From Smaragdicoccus niigatensis DSM 44881 = NBRC 103563 (lineage in GTDB: Bacteria > Actinomycetota > Actinomycetes > Mycobacteriales > Mycobacteriaceae): a DNA stretch of 64,000 nucleotides. Below are positions 42,116 to 51,675 of the stretch, piece after piece. The notes under the pieces are model-generated. The model searched no databases. It was not told the origin of the DNA and was given only the letters and a program-made list of their open reading frames with translations. The translations under genes and the position numbers were made by a program. Where the stretch lies: contig NZ_AQXZ01000010.1 in the NCBI RefSeq assembly GCF_000380645.1, positions 62,001-126,000 on the forward strand, given 5' to 3'. Each line of letters opens with the position of its first letter. Position 1 is the first letter of the stretch.

Positions 42116-42645
42116 CCGAGCCGCAGGACGACGTCACTCTCGAGGAGACCGAAGCCCCAACCGCCGAAGAAGCGGTTGAGGCTTCGGCCCCCGAGGCCGA
42201 CCTGCTTGCCGAGCGCACCGCTGACCTGCAGCGCGTGACCGCGGAGTACGCGAACTACCGTCGACGCGTCGAGCGTGACCGCCAGGCCGTGGTCGATGCC
42301 GCCAAGGCATCGGTCGTGATGGACCTGTTGGTCGTGCTCGACGACCTCGACCGTGCGCGGACCCACGGCGACCTCGAGACCGGGCCACTGAAGTCGGTGG
42401 CGGACAAGCTCGTCGTCGCGCTGACGAAGGTCGGTCTGCAGTCGTTCGGAACCGAAGGTGACCCCTTCGAGCCGGCGCTGCACGAGGCTGTCCAGCACGA
42501 GGGCGATGGATCGAATCCGGTCGTCGGCCTCGTGATGCGCAAGGGCTACCGGCTCGGGGAGCGGGTTCTCCGCCACGCGCTCGTCGGCGTTGTCGACGCC
42601 GAACCTGAAGTACCGGCCGAAGCTGAAGATTCGGCTGACAATTAG
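42112..42645 (+). CDS. grpE: Nucleotide exchange factor GrpE
   Basis: The 177-residue protein starts with GTG in the dnaK stop (GTGA overlap). It has an acidic N-terminus, a long helix ([20 protein letters not shown]) and the GrpE beta domain with signature [17 protein letters not shown]. The C-terminal [19 protein letters not shown] is typical. It releases ADP from DnaK. dnaJ follows after 21 nt. Confidence 0.96.
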   Translation: MTEPQDDVTLEETEAPTAEEAVEASAPEADLLAERTADLQRVTAEYANYRRRVERDRQAVVDAAKASVVMDLLVVLDDLDRARTHGDLETGPLKSVADKLVVALTKVGLQSFGTEGDPFEPALHEAVQHEGDGSNPVVGLVMRKGYRLGERVLRHALVGVVDAEPEVPAEAEDSADN

Positions 42646-42666
42646 TAAGCGAGAGGGGGAAACGCC

Positions 42667-43836
42667 GTGAGCCAGCGCGAATGGATCGAGAAGGACTTCT
42701 ACGCCGACCTCGGCGTTTCCTCCGACGCGACGCAGGACGACATCAAGAAGGCGTACCGCAAGCTCGCTCGCGAGCTGCACCCAGACCGGAACCCCGGGAA
42801 CGCCCAGGCAGAGGAACGGTTCAAAGCGGTCAGCGAAGCCAACTCGGTGCTGTCCGACGCGACCAAGCGCAAGGAATACGACGAGACTCGTCGGCTCTTC
42901 AAGTCGGGCGCCTTCGGGCGCGGCGGCTTCAGTGGTGGCGGGTACCCGGGCGGCGCAGGTGGTCAGACCTTCACCTCTGATTTCAATATCGGAGACATCT
43001 TCGGTGGTGGAGCTGGTGCCGATGGCGGCCTTGGTGACATCCTCGGCGGCATCTTCAACCGCGGCGGCCGGTCGTCCCGACCCAAGCGCGGCGCGGACGT
43101 CGAGGCGACCACGACCCTCGAGTTCCGCGATGCCACGCGGGGCGTCAAGATCCCGCTCCGCATGACGAGCCCCTCCGCGTGCATCACGTGCCACGGCAGC
43201 GGTGCCCAGCCGGGCACCAGCCCGAAGCAGTGTCCGCAGTGCAAGGGCAGCGGAATCGTGAGCCGCAACCAGGGTGCCTTCGGATTCAGTGAGCCCTGCG
43301 ACATGTGTCGAGGCAGCGGTTCGATCATCGAGAACCCCTGCAACGACTGCGGTGGCAGCGGCGTACAGAACCGCACGCGCACGATCAACGTCTCGATCCC
43401 GCCAGGCGTCAAGGACGGTCAGCGGATTCGCGTGCCCGCGCAGGGCGAGGCGGGGTTGCGGGGCGCTCCGGCAGGCGACCTGTACGTCACGGTCGCGGTC
43501 AAGCCGGACAAGGTGTTCACGCGCACGGGCGACGACCTGAACCTGACGGTTCCGGTCAGCATCGGTGAATCGGTACTCGGCACGACGGTGTCCGTCCCGA
43601 CGCTCGATTCGCGCGTCAGCGTCAAGGTGCCGCCCGGCACCGCCGACGGACGCAAGCTGCGGATCAAGGGCTACGGCGTCCCACACAAGGACGGTTCGAG
43701 CGGCGATCTGCTGGTCACCGTGAAGGTCGTTGTGCCGCATGATCTCTCCGGCGACGCGCTCGAGGCTCTCAAGGCCTACGCGGAGGCGGAGAAGGCGGCC
43801 GGCTTCGATCCCCGCTCCGGGTGGGCAGGTGCGTAA
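42667..43836 (+). CDS. dnaJ: Chaperone DnaJ (full type I, operon copy)
   Basis: The 389-residue type I Hsp40 has a J domain (about 10-75) with the HPD tripeptide in [11 protein letters not shown] Gly-rich region with GGAGGQ and GGGAGADGG follows. The zinc-binding domain has four CxxCxGxG repeats: [24 protein letters not shown] and CNDCGGSG. The C-terminal substrate domains come last. It starts with GTG after GAGAGGGGGAAACGCC. The TAA shares its last base with the hspR ATG. Confidence 0.96.
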   Translation: MSQREWIEKDFYADLGVSSDATQDDIKKAYRKLARELHPDRNPGNAQAEERFKAVSEANSVLSDATKRKEYDETRRLFKSGAFGRGGFSGGGYPGGAGGQTFTSDFNIGDIFGGGAGADGGLGDILGGIFNRGGRSSRPKRGADVEATTTLEFRDATRGVKIPLRMTSPSACITCHGSGAQPGTSPKQCPQCKGSGIVSRNQGAFGFSEPCDMCRGSGSIIENPCNDCGGSGVQNRTRTINVSIPPGVKDGQRIRVPAQGEAGLRGAPAGDLYVTVAVKPDKVFTRTGDDLNLTVPVSIGESVLGTTVSVPTLDSRVSVKVPPGTADGRKLRIKGYGVPHKDGSSGDLLVTVKVVVPHDLSGDALEALKAYAEAEKAAGFDPRSGWAGA

Positions 43837-44225
43837 TGGCCGATCGTCGCAATCTTGGCCCGACCGAGACTGAGCTGTTCGTCATCTCGGTCGCGGCCGA
43901 GCTGGCAGGTATGCACGCGCAGACGCTACGGCAGTACGACCGCCTCGGCCTCGTCACGCCGCAGCGCACCAGCGGCGGTGGGCGTCGTTACACCTCGCAC
44001 GACGTCGACCTCCTGCGCGAAGTGCAACGTCTCTCGCACGACGAGGGCGTCAACCTCGCCGGCATCAAGCGGATCATCGAGCTGACGAATCAGGTCGAGG
44101 CTCTGCAGGAACGGGTCAAGGAATTGATCGACGAGCTCGCGCAGGTGCATCGCAGCTACCGGCGCGATCTCGTTCACCTTCCCCGCAACAATGCGCTCGT
44201 GGTCTGGCAGCCGCCAACGCGCTGA
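43836..44225 (+). CDS. hspR: Heat-shock repressor HspR (MerR family)
   Basis: The 129-residue protein carries a MerR-type helix-turn-helix (FVISVAAELAGMHAQTLRQY then DRLGLVTPQRTSGGGRRYT) at about 15-55. A coiled helix (EVEALQERVKELIDEL-type) and a basic tail follow. HspR binds HAIR operators and represses dnaK and clpB, with DnaK as co-repressor. This window has HAIR-like sites at both dnaK and clpB, so the regulon is visible here. It is the last gene of the dnaK operon; a convergent leftward gene ends 5 nt after it. Confidence 0.95.
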   Translation: MADRRNLGPTETELFVISVAAELAGMHAQTLRQYDRLGLVTPQRTSGGGRRYTSHDVDLLREVQRLSHDEGVNLAGIKRIIELTNQVEALQERVKELIDELAQVHRSYRRDLVHLPRNNALVVWQPPTR

Positions 44226-44229
44226 TTTC

Positions 44230-46014
44230 TCACTTGCACGTGGGCACGGCGACCTTGATGTCCGCGGCTCGGGTGAGCGGCTGGGCTGGGACCCGTGCAG
44301 CGCCGGGCGCCGTCGGCTCGATCAACCGATACTGCAGCGTCTTCGTCTGACCCGGCTCGGTGATGACCACGGCCGCGAACAGCGGATGCCCCAGTTCACT
44401 GCCCGTGAATTCGAACGCGGTCTTGGCGTCGATGGTGAACGACTTCAGCTGCGCACCCTTGGTGCCGTAGACCATGACAATCGACCGGTTCGTGCCGGGC
44501 GGTCCGGCGTACTTCGTGTCCGGGGTACGTCGCCCATAGATGTACGACGGGTATTTGGTGCTCTTGGGTGCGTTGTTCGTGAGCGTCACGGTGACCGTCG
44601 ACTCTCGCGTCGGACCAGTGCAACTACCGGCCGAGTACGAGATCTTGCGGTCCATGTAGTAATCGAGCTTGCCTCCGGCGCCGTTGTTGAGGACGACGTT
44701 GGCATAGGGCGCAGAGTCGTTCGGAACGGCATGCCCAAGCACGGTGTCACCGAGCAGCGCTTGAACCTTGGGGTTCGCGCTCCACATCATGAGCCGTGAG
44801 TCATCGAGCGCTTTGAGGACGGCCTTGGCTGCGGCGGACTTGGACGTCGTGGGTGCGGTGACGGCATTGATCACTCCGCGGGAAATCGACTGCAGGTACT
44901 CCTTGCGCGCCTCCTGCTGTGATTGCGCGGGGTAGCGGAAGTAGGCCTCGTTGAGCGTGATGGCAGCGACGTTGTCGGACCGGATTTCCTCGCCGCTGGC
45001 CAGCCGAATGGGTCCCGTGGCTTCCAGCAGGTAGGACAGTGCGATCGGGTCGGTCGCGATGACTCCATCCACCTTGCCGCCGCCGCTCTGCATCCAGATC
45101 GACCGCCAGATCTGCGCCGCATACGGGAAGTTCGCGCTGAAATTCGCGTTCTGCCAGTTCGTGGTTGCGTCCCAGCGTCCGTAGTTGAAGTTGAATTCCT
45201 TACCGAGATTGATCGACTTGAAGTTGTCGATACCGAGTCCGAGGTTGCTCGCCGACTTGTCGATCGTGATCGCGCCGTCGTGGACGGTGAGCATCGCCGT
45301 GCCGCCCATGAGGCCACCGGTGCCGCGGGACTCGGAGTTCGTCTGGAAGACCATCAGATAGCGAACTTCGCGGCCTTCGCCGAGTAGTGCTGGCAGGACG
45401 GGTCCCAGCTGATGCGCCAGATCGAGAGCCTCACGGAGTTGGTGGCTCTGCGACTTGGCTTTGTTCAGCTTCCGATCCAACGGTGGCAGGAAGCCGGTCG
45501 TTTCAATCGTCGCCGCTCGCGCATCAATTCTTTCCGCCGCGACGCGGGCCGCATCCAGCGCGGGAAGCCCTTTCTTCAGCGCCGCTATGTCGATGCCCGG
45601 CCCGGCCGCATCCTGCCGCAGGGCGTGTACGAGATCGCTTGCGGCGATGGGTTGAACGACGTCGGACAGTGTCTGTTCAAGCACGTCGACAGCGCCTTGG
45701 GCGGCGACGATCGGGCGTCCTATTCCGGGCACCTTGGCGATCCAGGACAGGGGTGCGGCGGTGACGGTCGACCTGGCATCGACCGCTTTGGCGATGGCGG
45801 TGGAAACCGAGTTGCGGGCGGCCGTCGCATCACCCGACAGGACCGTGGACTTCGCCTCGTTCGTGGCGTCGAGGGACTGCTTTGTCGAGATGGCGAGCGA
45901 CCCGAGCGACCACACGCACCACAGCACGAAGAGCGCGGCGCTCAGCGCCACGATCCGGAGGGGCTTGCGACGCAAACCCTCAATACCGCGATGCAGCCAA
46001 TGTGGCGCAGTCAT
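44230..46014 (-). CDS. DUF4012-family membrane-anchored exported protein
   Basis: The 594-residue protein has one N-terminal helix at about 20-42 (IVALSAALFVLWCVWSLGSL) and a large extracytoplasmic part. That part has a helical region (LGPVLPALLGEGREVRYLMV) and typical DUF4012 phrases such as FQTNSESRGTGGLMGGTAML and DPIALSYLLEATGPI. DUF4012 proteins occur near cell-envelope polysaccharide genes in actinobacteria and lack a known activity; similarity to LytR-like or transfer enzymes has been suggested. Its start overlaps the end of the MMPL gene by 35 nt, so the two are co-expressed. The glycan cluster lies next to this unit. Confidence 0.8.
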   Translation of the reverse strand: MTAPHWLHRGIEGLRRKPLRIVALSAALFVLWCVWSLGSLAISTKQSLDATNEAKSTVLSGDATAARNSVSTAIAKAVDARSTVTAAPLSWIAKVPGIGRPIVAAQGAVDVLEQTLSDVVQPIAASDLVHALRQDAAGPGIDIAALKKGLPALDAARVAAERIDARAATIETTGFLPPLDRKLNKAKSQSHQLREALDLAHQLGPVLPALLGEGREVRYLMVFQTNSESRGTGGLMGGTAMLTVHDGAITIDKSASNLGLGIDNFKSINLGKEFNFNYGRWDATTNWQNANFSANFPYAAQIWRSIWMQSGGGKVDGVIATDPIALSYLLEATGPIRLASGEEIRSDNVAAITLNEAYFRYPAQSQQEARKEYLQSISRGVINAVTAPTTSKSAAAKAVLKALDDSRLMMWSANPKVQALLGDTVLGHAVPNDSAPYANVVLNNGAGGKLDYYMDRKISYSAGSCTGPTRESTVTVTLTNNAPKSTKYPSYIYGRRTPDTKYAGPPGTNRSIVMVYGTKGAQLKSFTIDAKTAFEFTGSELGHPLFAAVVITEPGQTKTLQYRLIEPTAPGAARVPAQPLTRAADIKVAVPTCK

Positions 46015-48184
46015 CGCTCGATCCTTTCCGCTGGGGTTTTCGTCGATCGTGTGGCCACCAATTCCAGGTGCCGAGGAAATGCATGATTGCCGGCACCAGG
46101 AGGCTGCGAACGATCAAGGCGTCGGTCGCCGCCATGATGGCCAGCCCCAGTCCGAACATCTGCATGAGTGCAATACGGGAGGTGACCATCGCCGCGAACA
46201 CGATGGCCATGAGAAGGGCGGCCACCGTCACGATGCGTCCGCTCCGCCCGATTCCGAGCGCGACGGCGGATTGATTCGCCGCGGTGTCCCGTTCGGACTC
46301 GAGCCATTCCTCGCGGATTCGGGACAGCACGAAGATCTCGTAGTCCATCGACATCCCGAACGCCAGGCAGAACATCAGGATGAGCATCGCGGGAACGATG
46401 TATCCCGACGGGGTGACGCCGATTAGTCGCGAGAAGTGGCCGTCTTGAAAAATCCAGACGATGGCACCGAACGCGGCCGTCAGGGACAGCGTGTTGAGAA
46501 CGATCGCCTTGAGCGGAAGCAGCACGCTACGCGTGAGCAGGAACAACAGGACAAAGGTCGAGATCACCAGGATCAACGCCGCAGTCGGAAGTCCGTCGCG
46601 CATCGAGTCGACAAGATCGACGTTCGCCGCGGCGGCGCCGGCGAACAGAGCCGGTACCGGACTCGGGACCGCGCGCAACAAGCGGATCTGGTTTGCCCCG
46701 GCCTGGGAATACGGGTCCTCGTTCGACTGGATGAGGATCAGGTCCCGCGACATCTTGATCGGTGCCGACACGTGAATTGGTGCGCCGGAGGCGAAAATGC
46801 CGACCGACGAGAGCACGGTTCCCACTCCGGGCACCGCGGACAGGGCCTGGGCATAGTCCACCACGGCTTGGTCGGGACCACCGAAGTCGGGCAGGATCGC
46901 GACCGAGGTCGCGGCGGGATCGCGCGGGAATTCGTCGCGGATCGCGTCGCCCACGACGCGACTCGATGCGCTGCCGGCGATGACCCGGTCGTCCGGAACA
47001 CCGAACCGGATGTGCGCGAACGGCGTGACCAGGACCGCGAGTGCGGCGACGACGACGATCGTGACCGTTCCCGGCCGACGAGCGACCCGCAGTGCGGTGC
47101 GATACCAGACGTTGTCGGTCGGGGAGTCCTTGATCGGCGGGCGGCCGAACCATCGGCGCACGTCCGCGGCGTTGACTCGAAATCCAAGGAGTCGCAGCGC
47201 CGCGGGGACGAAAAGCACCGATGCGAGCGCGCTTGACGCGACCACGCATAACCCGGCGTAGGCGAAGGTCCGCAGGAAGTACTGGGGAAAGACCACCAGT
47301 GCCCCGAGTCCGCACCCGACGGTCACCGCGGAGAACAGCACGGTTCGGCCCGCCGAACGGACCGTGCGGCGCATGGCCTCGGAGGGGTCGTGACCGCGGC
47401 TGAGTTCCTCGCGGAACCGGGTCACGGTGAGCAGGCTGTAGTCGATCGCGAGGGCAAGGCTCAGTGCGGTCACCATGTTCATCGCGAAGACCGACACGTC
47501 GGCGACGTTCGTCAGCGCCCGGAGACTTGCCAGGCTGATCGTCGCCGAGAAAACCCCGATCAGCAGCGGCAGCAGGGCGGCGACGAGACTGCCGAAGATC
47601 CAGATCAGAACCAGCGCGGTGATCGGGATCGCGATTGCTTCGGCGAGTATCAGGTCCTTCCGGGCCTGCTGGTCGATCTGTTGACCGATGAGGGCATAGC
47701 CGCCGCAGGTGATCGTCACACCGTCCCTAGTCCCGGTCAACCTGCTCTGGAGGTCGTTCGCCAGACGCGGGGCGTCGTTGTCGGTACCGAGGACCTGCAC
47801 CGCGAGGAGCGCGCTGCGGGAGTCCGAACTGCGGAGTTGCGCGGCGATCGGACCCGGTGACGACCAGGCGGAAACGAACCCGGTCAGCCCCGGCGTCTGC
47901 TCGATCTGCGCCGACACCTCGGCGGCCACAGCCCTGACGCGCTGACTGTCGATCGATTGATCCGACGTCAGGAGTACATAGAAGTTCGGCAGCCCGAACT
48001 GGTATTTGCCGCCCAGCATCGCTGCGGCGACCGACGACTCGGCGTCATCGGTGAGGTATCCGCCGCCTTTGAGGTACTGCGGAGCACTGGCTCCGTAGGT
48101 CCCCGCGCCGGCCGCGACCAGGAGACCGGCGAAGAGGATCGCCAGCGGGAAGCGGGCGATCGCGGAGGCGAGACGGTCTAGCAA
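45980..48184 (-). CDS. MMPL/RND-family transporter
   Basis: The 734-residue RND permease starts with TTG (complement 48182-48184) after GGAGATCGAG. It has an N-terminal helix, an extracytoplasmic domain (about 35-160), helices 2-6, a second domain and helices 7-11. Helix 4 carries AMNMVTALSLALAIDYSLLT and the C-terminal half carries GMSMDYEIFVLSRIREE; the Asp-Tyr pairs DYSL and DYEI are the proton-relay signature of MMPL proteins. MMPLs export cell-envelope lipids such as mycolate conjugates and polyketide lipids. The neighbouring Ag85-like esterase and DUF4012 gene suggest an envelope-lipid role; the exact cargo is unknown. Confidence 0.92.
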   Translation of the reverse strand: MLDRLASAIARFPLAILFAGLLVAAGAGTYGASAPQYLKGGGYLTDDAESSVAAAMLGGKYQFGLPNFYVLLTSDQSIDSQRVRAVAAEVSAQIEQTPGLTGFVSAWSSPGPIAAQLRSSDSRSALLAVQVLGTDNDAPRLANDLQSRLTGTRDGVTITCGGYALIGQQIDQQARKDLILAEAIAIPITALVLIWIFGSLVAALLPLLIGVFSATISLASLRALTNVADVSVFAMNMVTALSLALAIDYSLLTVTRFREELSRGHDPSEAMRRTVRSAGRTVLFSAVTVGCGLGALVVFPQYFLRTFAYAGLCVVASSALASVLFVPAALRLLGFRVNAADVRRWFGRPPIKDSPTDNVWYRTALRVARRPGTVTIVVVAALAVLVTPFAHIRFGVPDDRVIAGSASSRVVGDAIRDEFPRDPAATSVAILPDFGGPDQAVVDYAQALSAVPGVGTVLSSVGIFASGAPIHVSAPIKMSRDLILIQSNEDPYSQAGANQIRLLRAVPSPVPALFAGAAAANVDLVDSMRDGLPTAALILVISTFVLLFLLTRSVLLPLKAIVLNTLSLTAAFGAIVWIFQDGHFSRLIGVTPSGYIVPAMLILMFCLAFGMSMDYEIFVLSRIREEWLESERDTAANQSAVALGIGRSGRIVTVAALLMAIVFAAMVTSRIALMQMFGLGLAIMAATDALIVRSLLVPAIMHFLGTWNWWPHDRRKPQRKGSSDDCATLAASRY

Positions 48185-48196
48185 CTCGATCTCCGG

Positions 48197-49162
48197 TCAG
48201 ACACCGAGTCCGCGTTCGAGCAGCGGCCAGGAAGCTTTGAAATCCTCTTGCCAGTAACCCCACGAGTGGTTGCCGACCGGCTTGAAGTTGAAGGTCGCCG
48301 GAATGCCCAGCGAATTCAAGCGGCTGGAGAAGCGCAACGTGCACACGTCGGTGGCGGCTTCGATTCCACCACCCACCACGACCTGATTCGCCAGTGCTTG
48401 CATCGAACCATTGATTCCGGGTGCGTCGAGGCGATCCATGCCACCGGGTATGCCGGTGCCACTGCTGACGTAGATCGTGGCTCCGCGTAGTCCTTCGGCG
48501 TGAACGTACGCGTCGTTCGCCGCCCAGTCGGGGTCGCCGGATGGCCCCCACATCTGGGTCGCGTTCATGCCGGCCACGTGTTCCATGGTCATCCGCACGG
48601 ACATCTCGCCCGCGGTATCGCTGGTCTGCGCGCATGCGCTGTAGGCGGCGACGGCTTTGTATTTACCGGGATTCTTCGCCGCGATTCGAAGTGCCGCGGT
48701 GCCGGTGCGGGACATACCCGCAATGCCGTTGACCCCGTTCGTTTTCAGGGTCGAATCGATGATCGGCGGCAGTTCCTGGGTGACGAACGTTTCCCATTGG
48801 TAGACGTATCCCTCGGGTCCCGGAGACTTCCAGTCGGCCCAGTAGTTGTCGGCCGACGTCGACGGGCTCACGACGTTGACGTTCTTGTTCGCGAGGAAGG
48901 CGTTGAGGTCAGTTACCTGGGCGCGGTATTCACCATCGAGCAAATAGAGGGTCGGCCGCGGTTTGCTGGTGTCTGCGGCGCGATTCACGTGCACGGTGAA
49001 GTCGCGATTCATCGCGGCCGAGTGCACCGTCAGCGTGAGAAGTCGCCCGGATTCCGTGGAACTGACCAGGTGTGCGGTGTCGGCGTGGGCGGGAACGCCG
49101 GCTCCGAGGAGATTGAATGCGACAATCGCTGAAAGCGCCGTCGCTCGTCTCATGAACCTCAC
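48197..49162 (-). CDS. Secreted Ag85/mycolyltransferase-like esterase
   Basis: The roughly 321-residue protein has a signal peptide (LSAIVAFNLLGAGVPAHAD, cleaved near AHA-D). The fold is esterase D/antigen 85 type, with PTLYLLDGEYRAQ, an NVVSPSTSADNYWADW segment and nucleophile Ser in GMSRTGTAA. The acid is likely in the TDVCTLRF region and the catalytic His in NHSWGYWQEDF. Enzymes of this group transfer mycolic acids to arabinogalactan or trehalose. I place the start at GTG 49162, seven bases from GGAGGGA; ATG 49153 (MRRATALS) is an alternative. It is followed 12 nt later by the MMPL gene, suggesting export and attachment of the same lipid class. Confidence 0.82.
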   Translation of the reverse strand: MRFMRRATALSAIVAFNLLGAGVPAHADTAHLVSSTESGRLLTLTVHSAAMNRDFTVHVNRAADTSKPRPTLYLLDGEYRAQVTDLNAFLANKNVNVVSPSTSADNYWADWKSPGPEGYVYQWETFVTQELPPIIDSTLKTNGVNGIAGMSRTGTAALRIAAKNPGKYKAVAAYSACAQTSDTAGEMSVRMTMEHVAGMNATQMWGPSGDPDWAANDAYVHAEGLRGATIYVSSGTGIPGGMDRLDAPGINGSMQALANQVVVGGGIEAATDVCTLRFSSRLNSLGIPATFNFKPVGNHSWGYWQEDFKASWPLLERGLGV

Positions 49163-49462
49163 AAAACACTCCCTCCTCACGCAAGCTAACAACGCGCGAC
49201 CGCACGTTGTCAGCGGTCGTTATGGGGTCGGAACCGTCCCGATGTGCGATCGCCGTGTATTCCATTCAGCGGACAGATTTGTATGTCCTTTAGGGGACAC
49301 GTGATTCCAGTCGAGAATCACCCGAGAAAGTGCGGCGCGCTTCTTTGATATCCGTTTAGCCCGAGTGCAGACTCGGCATGACAAATTGCCCTAACCGGTC
49401 GAGCTGGCAATGGCGCAGGGTCCGGGTGGTCGGGGAGACGGAAGGTTCGCAGAGGCAGGCGA
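49163..49462. promoter_or_regulatory. Divergent intergenic region with two dyads
   Basis: The 300-bp gap between the leftward esterase and the rightward glycosyltransferase contains no gene. It holds TGTCC-TTTAGG-GGACA (49285-49300) and GTGATTC-N7-GAATCAC (49302-49322). These side-by-side inverted repeats could be operators for either gene. No clear -35/-10 pair is visible. Confidence 0.4.
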
Positions 49463-50440
49463 ATGACCGACAACCAGGACACCGGTATTGCCGTCGCGTT
49501 GGTGACGCATAACGGCGAGCGATTCCTACCGGAGCAACTCGCATCGATCGATCGGCAGACCGTGCGTCCCGACGTGGTGTTCTGGGTCGACGATGAATCG
49601 ACCGACGCCACCTGTGATCTCGTCCGCAAAGCATTCGCAAACAGCGGTATTCGCTTGGTGGAACTCGATGCCCCAACGCGTTCCGGCGGCTTGTTCACCC
49701 GCATCGCGCGCAACTTCCAGACCGCGATCTCGGCGGCCGCCGACTATCCGTTCATCGCGTTGAGCGATCAGGACGACGTATGGGTGCCGACCCGGTTGGA
49801 ACGCCAGCGTGACCGACTGACCCGCGGCGCGCTCATGACCATCGCGGACGGCCACGTCATCGACGAGGACAGTGCGCGCACCGGCACGACCATGCGACAC
49901 CGATTCCCGGTTCCGCTCGAGTGGACGGGGTGGGCCAGCACAGAACGCCTCGAAGCCGTCCTCCGGCAGCCCATGGCCACCGGTGCCGCGTCGATGATCT
50001 CCAATTCGCTTCTGGAACTTGCGCTTCCGATCCCATCGGGCTGGCTGCACGATCGCTGGCTGTCCCTGGTTGCCGCGGCGCGCGCGCATCTCGATGTCGA
50101 TCAACGCCAACTCATCGAATATCGCGTTTACGACGAGCAGGCGGTCGGTGTCGACGGGGAGACCCATCTCGTGGGATGGCGCCGAATTCGGGTCGCGGCG
50201 TCGCGCCCGTTCGCATCAGCGCGCAAGTTGCTCGACCTTCGACTGCGTTTGCGAAAGGTCGCGGTCGACGCACACCTGACGCAACTGCGAACGCGGGAGA
50301 TCCTCCGGATCTACCTCACGTCGTTTGGGTTTGAGGCGACGTGCCCGAACTCGTCGTGTTCATCATCGGTCCCCACTGCGGTTGCATACCAACGTGTCCC
50401 AGTTGGTTCGGCGGCTGCATGCGGGTGCGAATCTGATTGA
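49463..50440 (+). CDS. Glycosyltransferase family 2 (rhamnosyl-transferase-like)
   Basis: The 325-residue GT-A enzyme begins TGIAVALVTHNGERFLPEQL, where nucleotide sugar binding starts. It has VDDESTDAT, the metal-binding pair in FIALSDQDDVW (D-x-D), and ends its catalytic region around residue 280. The DQDDVW form is typical of rhamnosyl- and related transferases of surface glycans. The last roughly 40 residues (TCPNSSCSSSVPTAVAYQRV and on) look non-globular and lie opposite the 3' end of the convergent wzt gene, a 125-nt overlap. A short frameshift or a real antisense overlap could explain that. AGAGGCAGGCGA precedes ATG 49463. Confidence 0.8.
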   Translation: MTDNQDTGIAVALVTHNGERFLPEQLASIDRQTVRPDVVFWVDDESTDATCDLVRKAFANSGIRLVELDAPTRSGGLFTRIARNFQTAISAAADYPFIALSDQDDVWVPTRLERQRDRLTRGALMTIADGHVIDEDSARTGTTMRHRFPVPLEWTGWASTERLEAVLRQPMATGAASMISNSLLELALPIPSGWLHDRWLSLVAAARAHLDVDQRQLIEYRVYDEQAVGVDGETHLVGWRRIRVAASRPFASARKLLDLRLRLRKVAVDAHLTQLRTREILRIYLTSFGFEATCPNSSCSSSVPTAVAYQRVPVGSAAACGCESD

Positions 50441-51551
50441 TGTTCCGGACGAAGTCGACGATCGTCTGGGTCGACTGATCGACGATGATCGTGGACACCC
50501 CGAAGTCGCCGCCCGCGAGCGGCAACGCCGGAATGTGAAAGTCGAAGTAACCCGTTCCCGGGCTGATCGAGCCGTGTTGTTTCGCGCCCGCTGAATTACC
50601 GCGCCATACCTCGACGTCGCCGGGCGAGTACAGCACGATCGTGAACTGGGGTTCGGCGATGAACTCCTCCGCCTCGTATCCGATGCGGAGCGTTACCGAA
50701 TCGCCGACACCGAAAGCGCCGCGCGGTGCTCGACCAAGACCGTCGAGAACCTCGACCTCGGTCACCGTGACTTCGCCCGAACCCCAACGGGCCCGCCCGC
50801 TGTCATCGGTCCACGCCTGGGGGCGCAGTGCTTCCTCGTACGCCGTCACCACGCGGGTCGTCTCGCCGAAGTCGCGAACCTTGCCCTTCTCGAGCCACAG
50901 CGCGGTGTCGCACATGCTGGTCAGGACCGGCAGTGAATGCGAAACGAGCACGATCGTTCGGCCCGAACCGGTCAGTTCAGCGAACTTCTCGCGCGACCGC
51001 TGCTGGAACGAGGCGTCGCCGACGGCGAGCACTTCGTCGAGAAGTAGGACGTCGGGTTCGACGTTGATCGCCACGGAGAACGCAAGCCGGATGTACATAC
51101 CCGAGGAGTAGTTCTTGACCGGCTGGTCGATGAATCGCTCGACACCGGACAGGTCGACAATGTCGTCGAACTTCTTGCGGATCTCTGCCTTGGGAATGCC
51201 CAGGATCGCCGCATTGAGGTAGATGTTGTCCCGTCCCGACAGCTCCGGATGGAACCCCGATCCGATCTCGAGGAGGGCGGCGAGCCGGCCCCGGGTCGTG
51301 ATCGTGCCGGACTCCGGGAACAGGATCTTGGCCAGGCACTTCAGCAGCGTCGACTTACCGCTGCCGTTCTGCCCGAGCACAGCCAGAGCGCCGCCTTGTG
51401 GGACCCGGAACGACACATCACGGAGCGCCCAGAAGTCGTCATGGGAGTTTCGGCGCCCACCGATGATGGCGGCTTTCAAGGTCTGGTTGTTTTCCTTGTG
51501 CAGCCGGAAACGTTTGGAGAGGTTCTCCACCTCAATGGAAAACTCAGTCAC
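50316..51551 (-). CDS. wzt: Polysaccharide ABC exporter ATP-binding protein with C-terminal Wzt-like domain
   Basis: The 411-residue protein starts with GTG after GAGGGAGATGTCACT. The ATPase domain covers about 1-245: Walker A GQNGSGKST (about 59), YSSGMYIRLAFSV as the signature loop (SSGM, usual in Wzt), and Walker B DVLLLDEVLAVGD. A separate domain of about 150 residues (ARWGSGEVTVTEVEVLDGLG ...) follows, the place and size of the glycan-binding domain that in Wzt of O9a-type systems recognises the chain's capped end. It pairs with the permease encoded 124 nt upstream. The last residues (NTTSSGTSPQTQTT) overlap the convergent glycosyltransferase. Its Shine-Dalgarno lies in a 15-bp core shared with the dispersed repeat. 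Confidence 0.88.
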   Translation of the reverse strand: MTEFSIEVENLSKRFRLHKENNQTLKAAIIGGRRNSHDDFWALRDVSFRVPQGGALAVLGQNGSGKSTLLKCLAKILFPESGTITTRGRLAALLEIGSGFHPELSGRDNIYLNAAILGIPKAEIRKKFDDIVDLSGVERFIDQPVKNYSSGMYIRLAFSVAINVEPDVLLLDEVLAVGDASFQQRSREKFAELTGSGRTIVLVSHSLPVLTSMCDTALWLEKGKVRDFGETTRVVTAYEEALRPQAWTDDSGRARWGSGEVTVTEVEVLDGLGRAPRGAFGVGDSVTLRIGYEAEEFIAEPQFTIVLYSPGDVEVWRGNSAGAKQHGSISPGTGYFDFHIPALPLAGGDFGVSTIIVDQSTQTIVDFVRNINQIRTRMQPPNQLGHVGMQPQWGPMMNTTSSGTSPQTQTT

Positions 51552-51675
51552 AGTGACATCTCCCTCGCTCCGCTCGGGGTGTTCGCGGGCTCTATGGGCG
51601 CCGCCTTCCCTCGTCGCGTCAACGGCTCGTTCCTCGCCGCCGCCGACTCCTCAGTCCAGACGCCACCCAGCCCGC
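51552..51675 (-). repeat. Intergenic segment with dispersed-repeat core
   Basis: The gap between the permease and wzt contains GAGCGGAGCGAGGGA (leftward reading of 51561-51575), identical over 15 bases to part of the repeat at 6334. It also contains more degenerate GAGGAACG-type pieces. The segment carries the Shine-Dalgarno of wzt, so here part of the repeat has become functional. Whether the rest is a degraded copy is uncertain. Confidence 0.5.
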
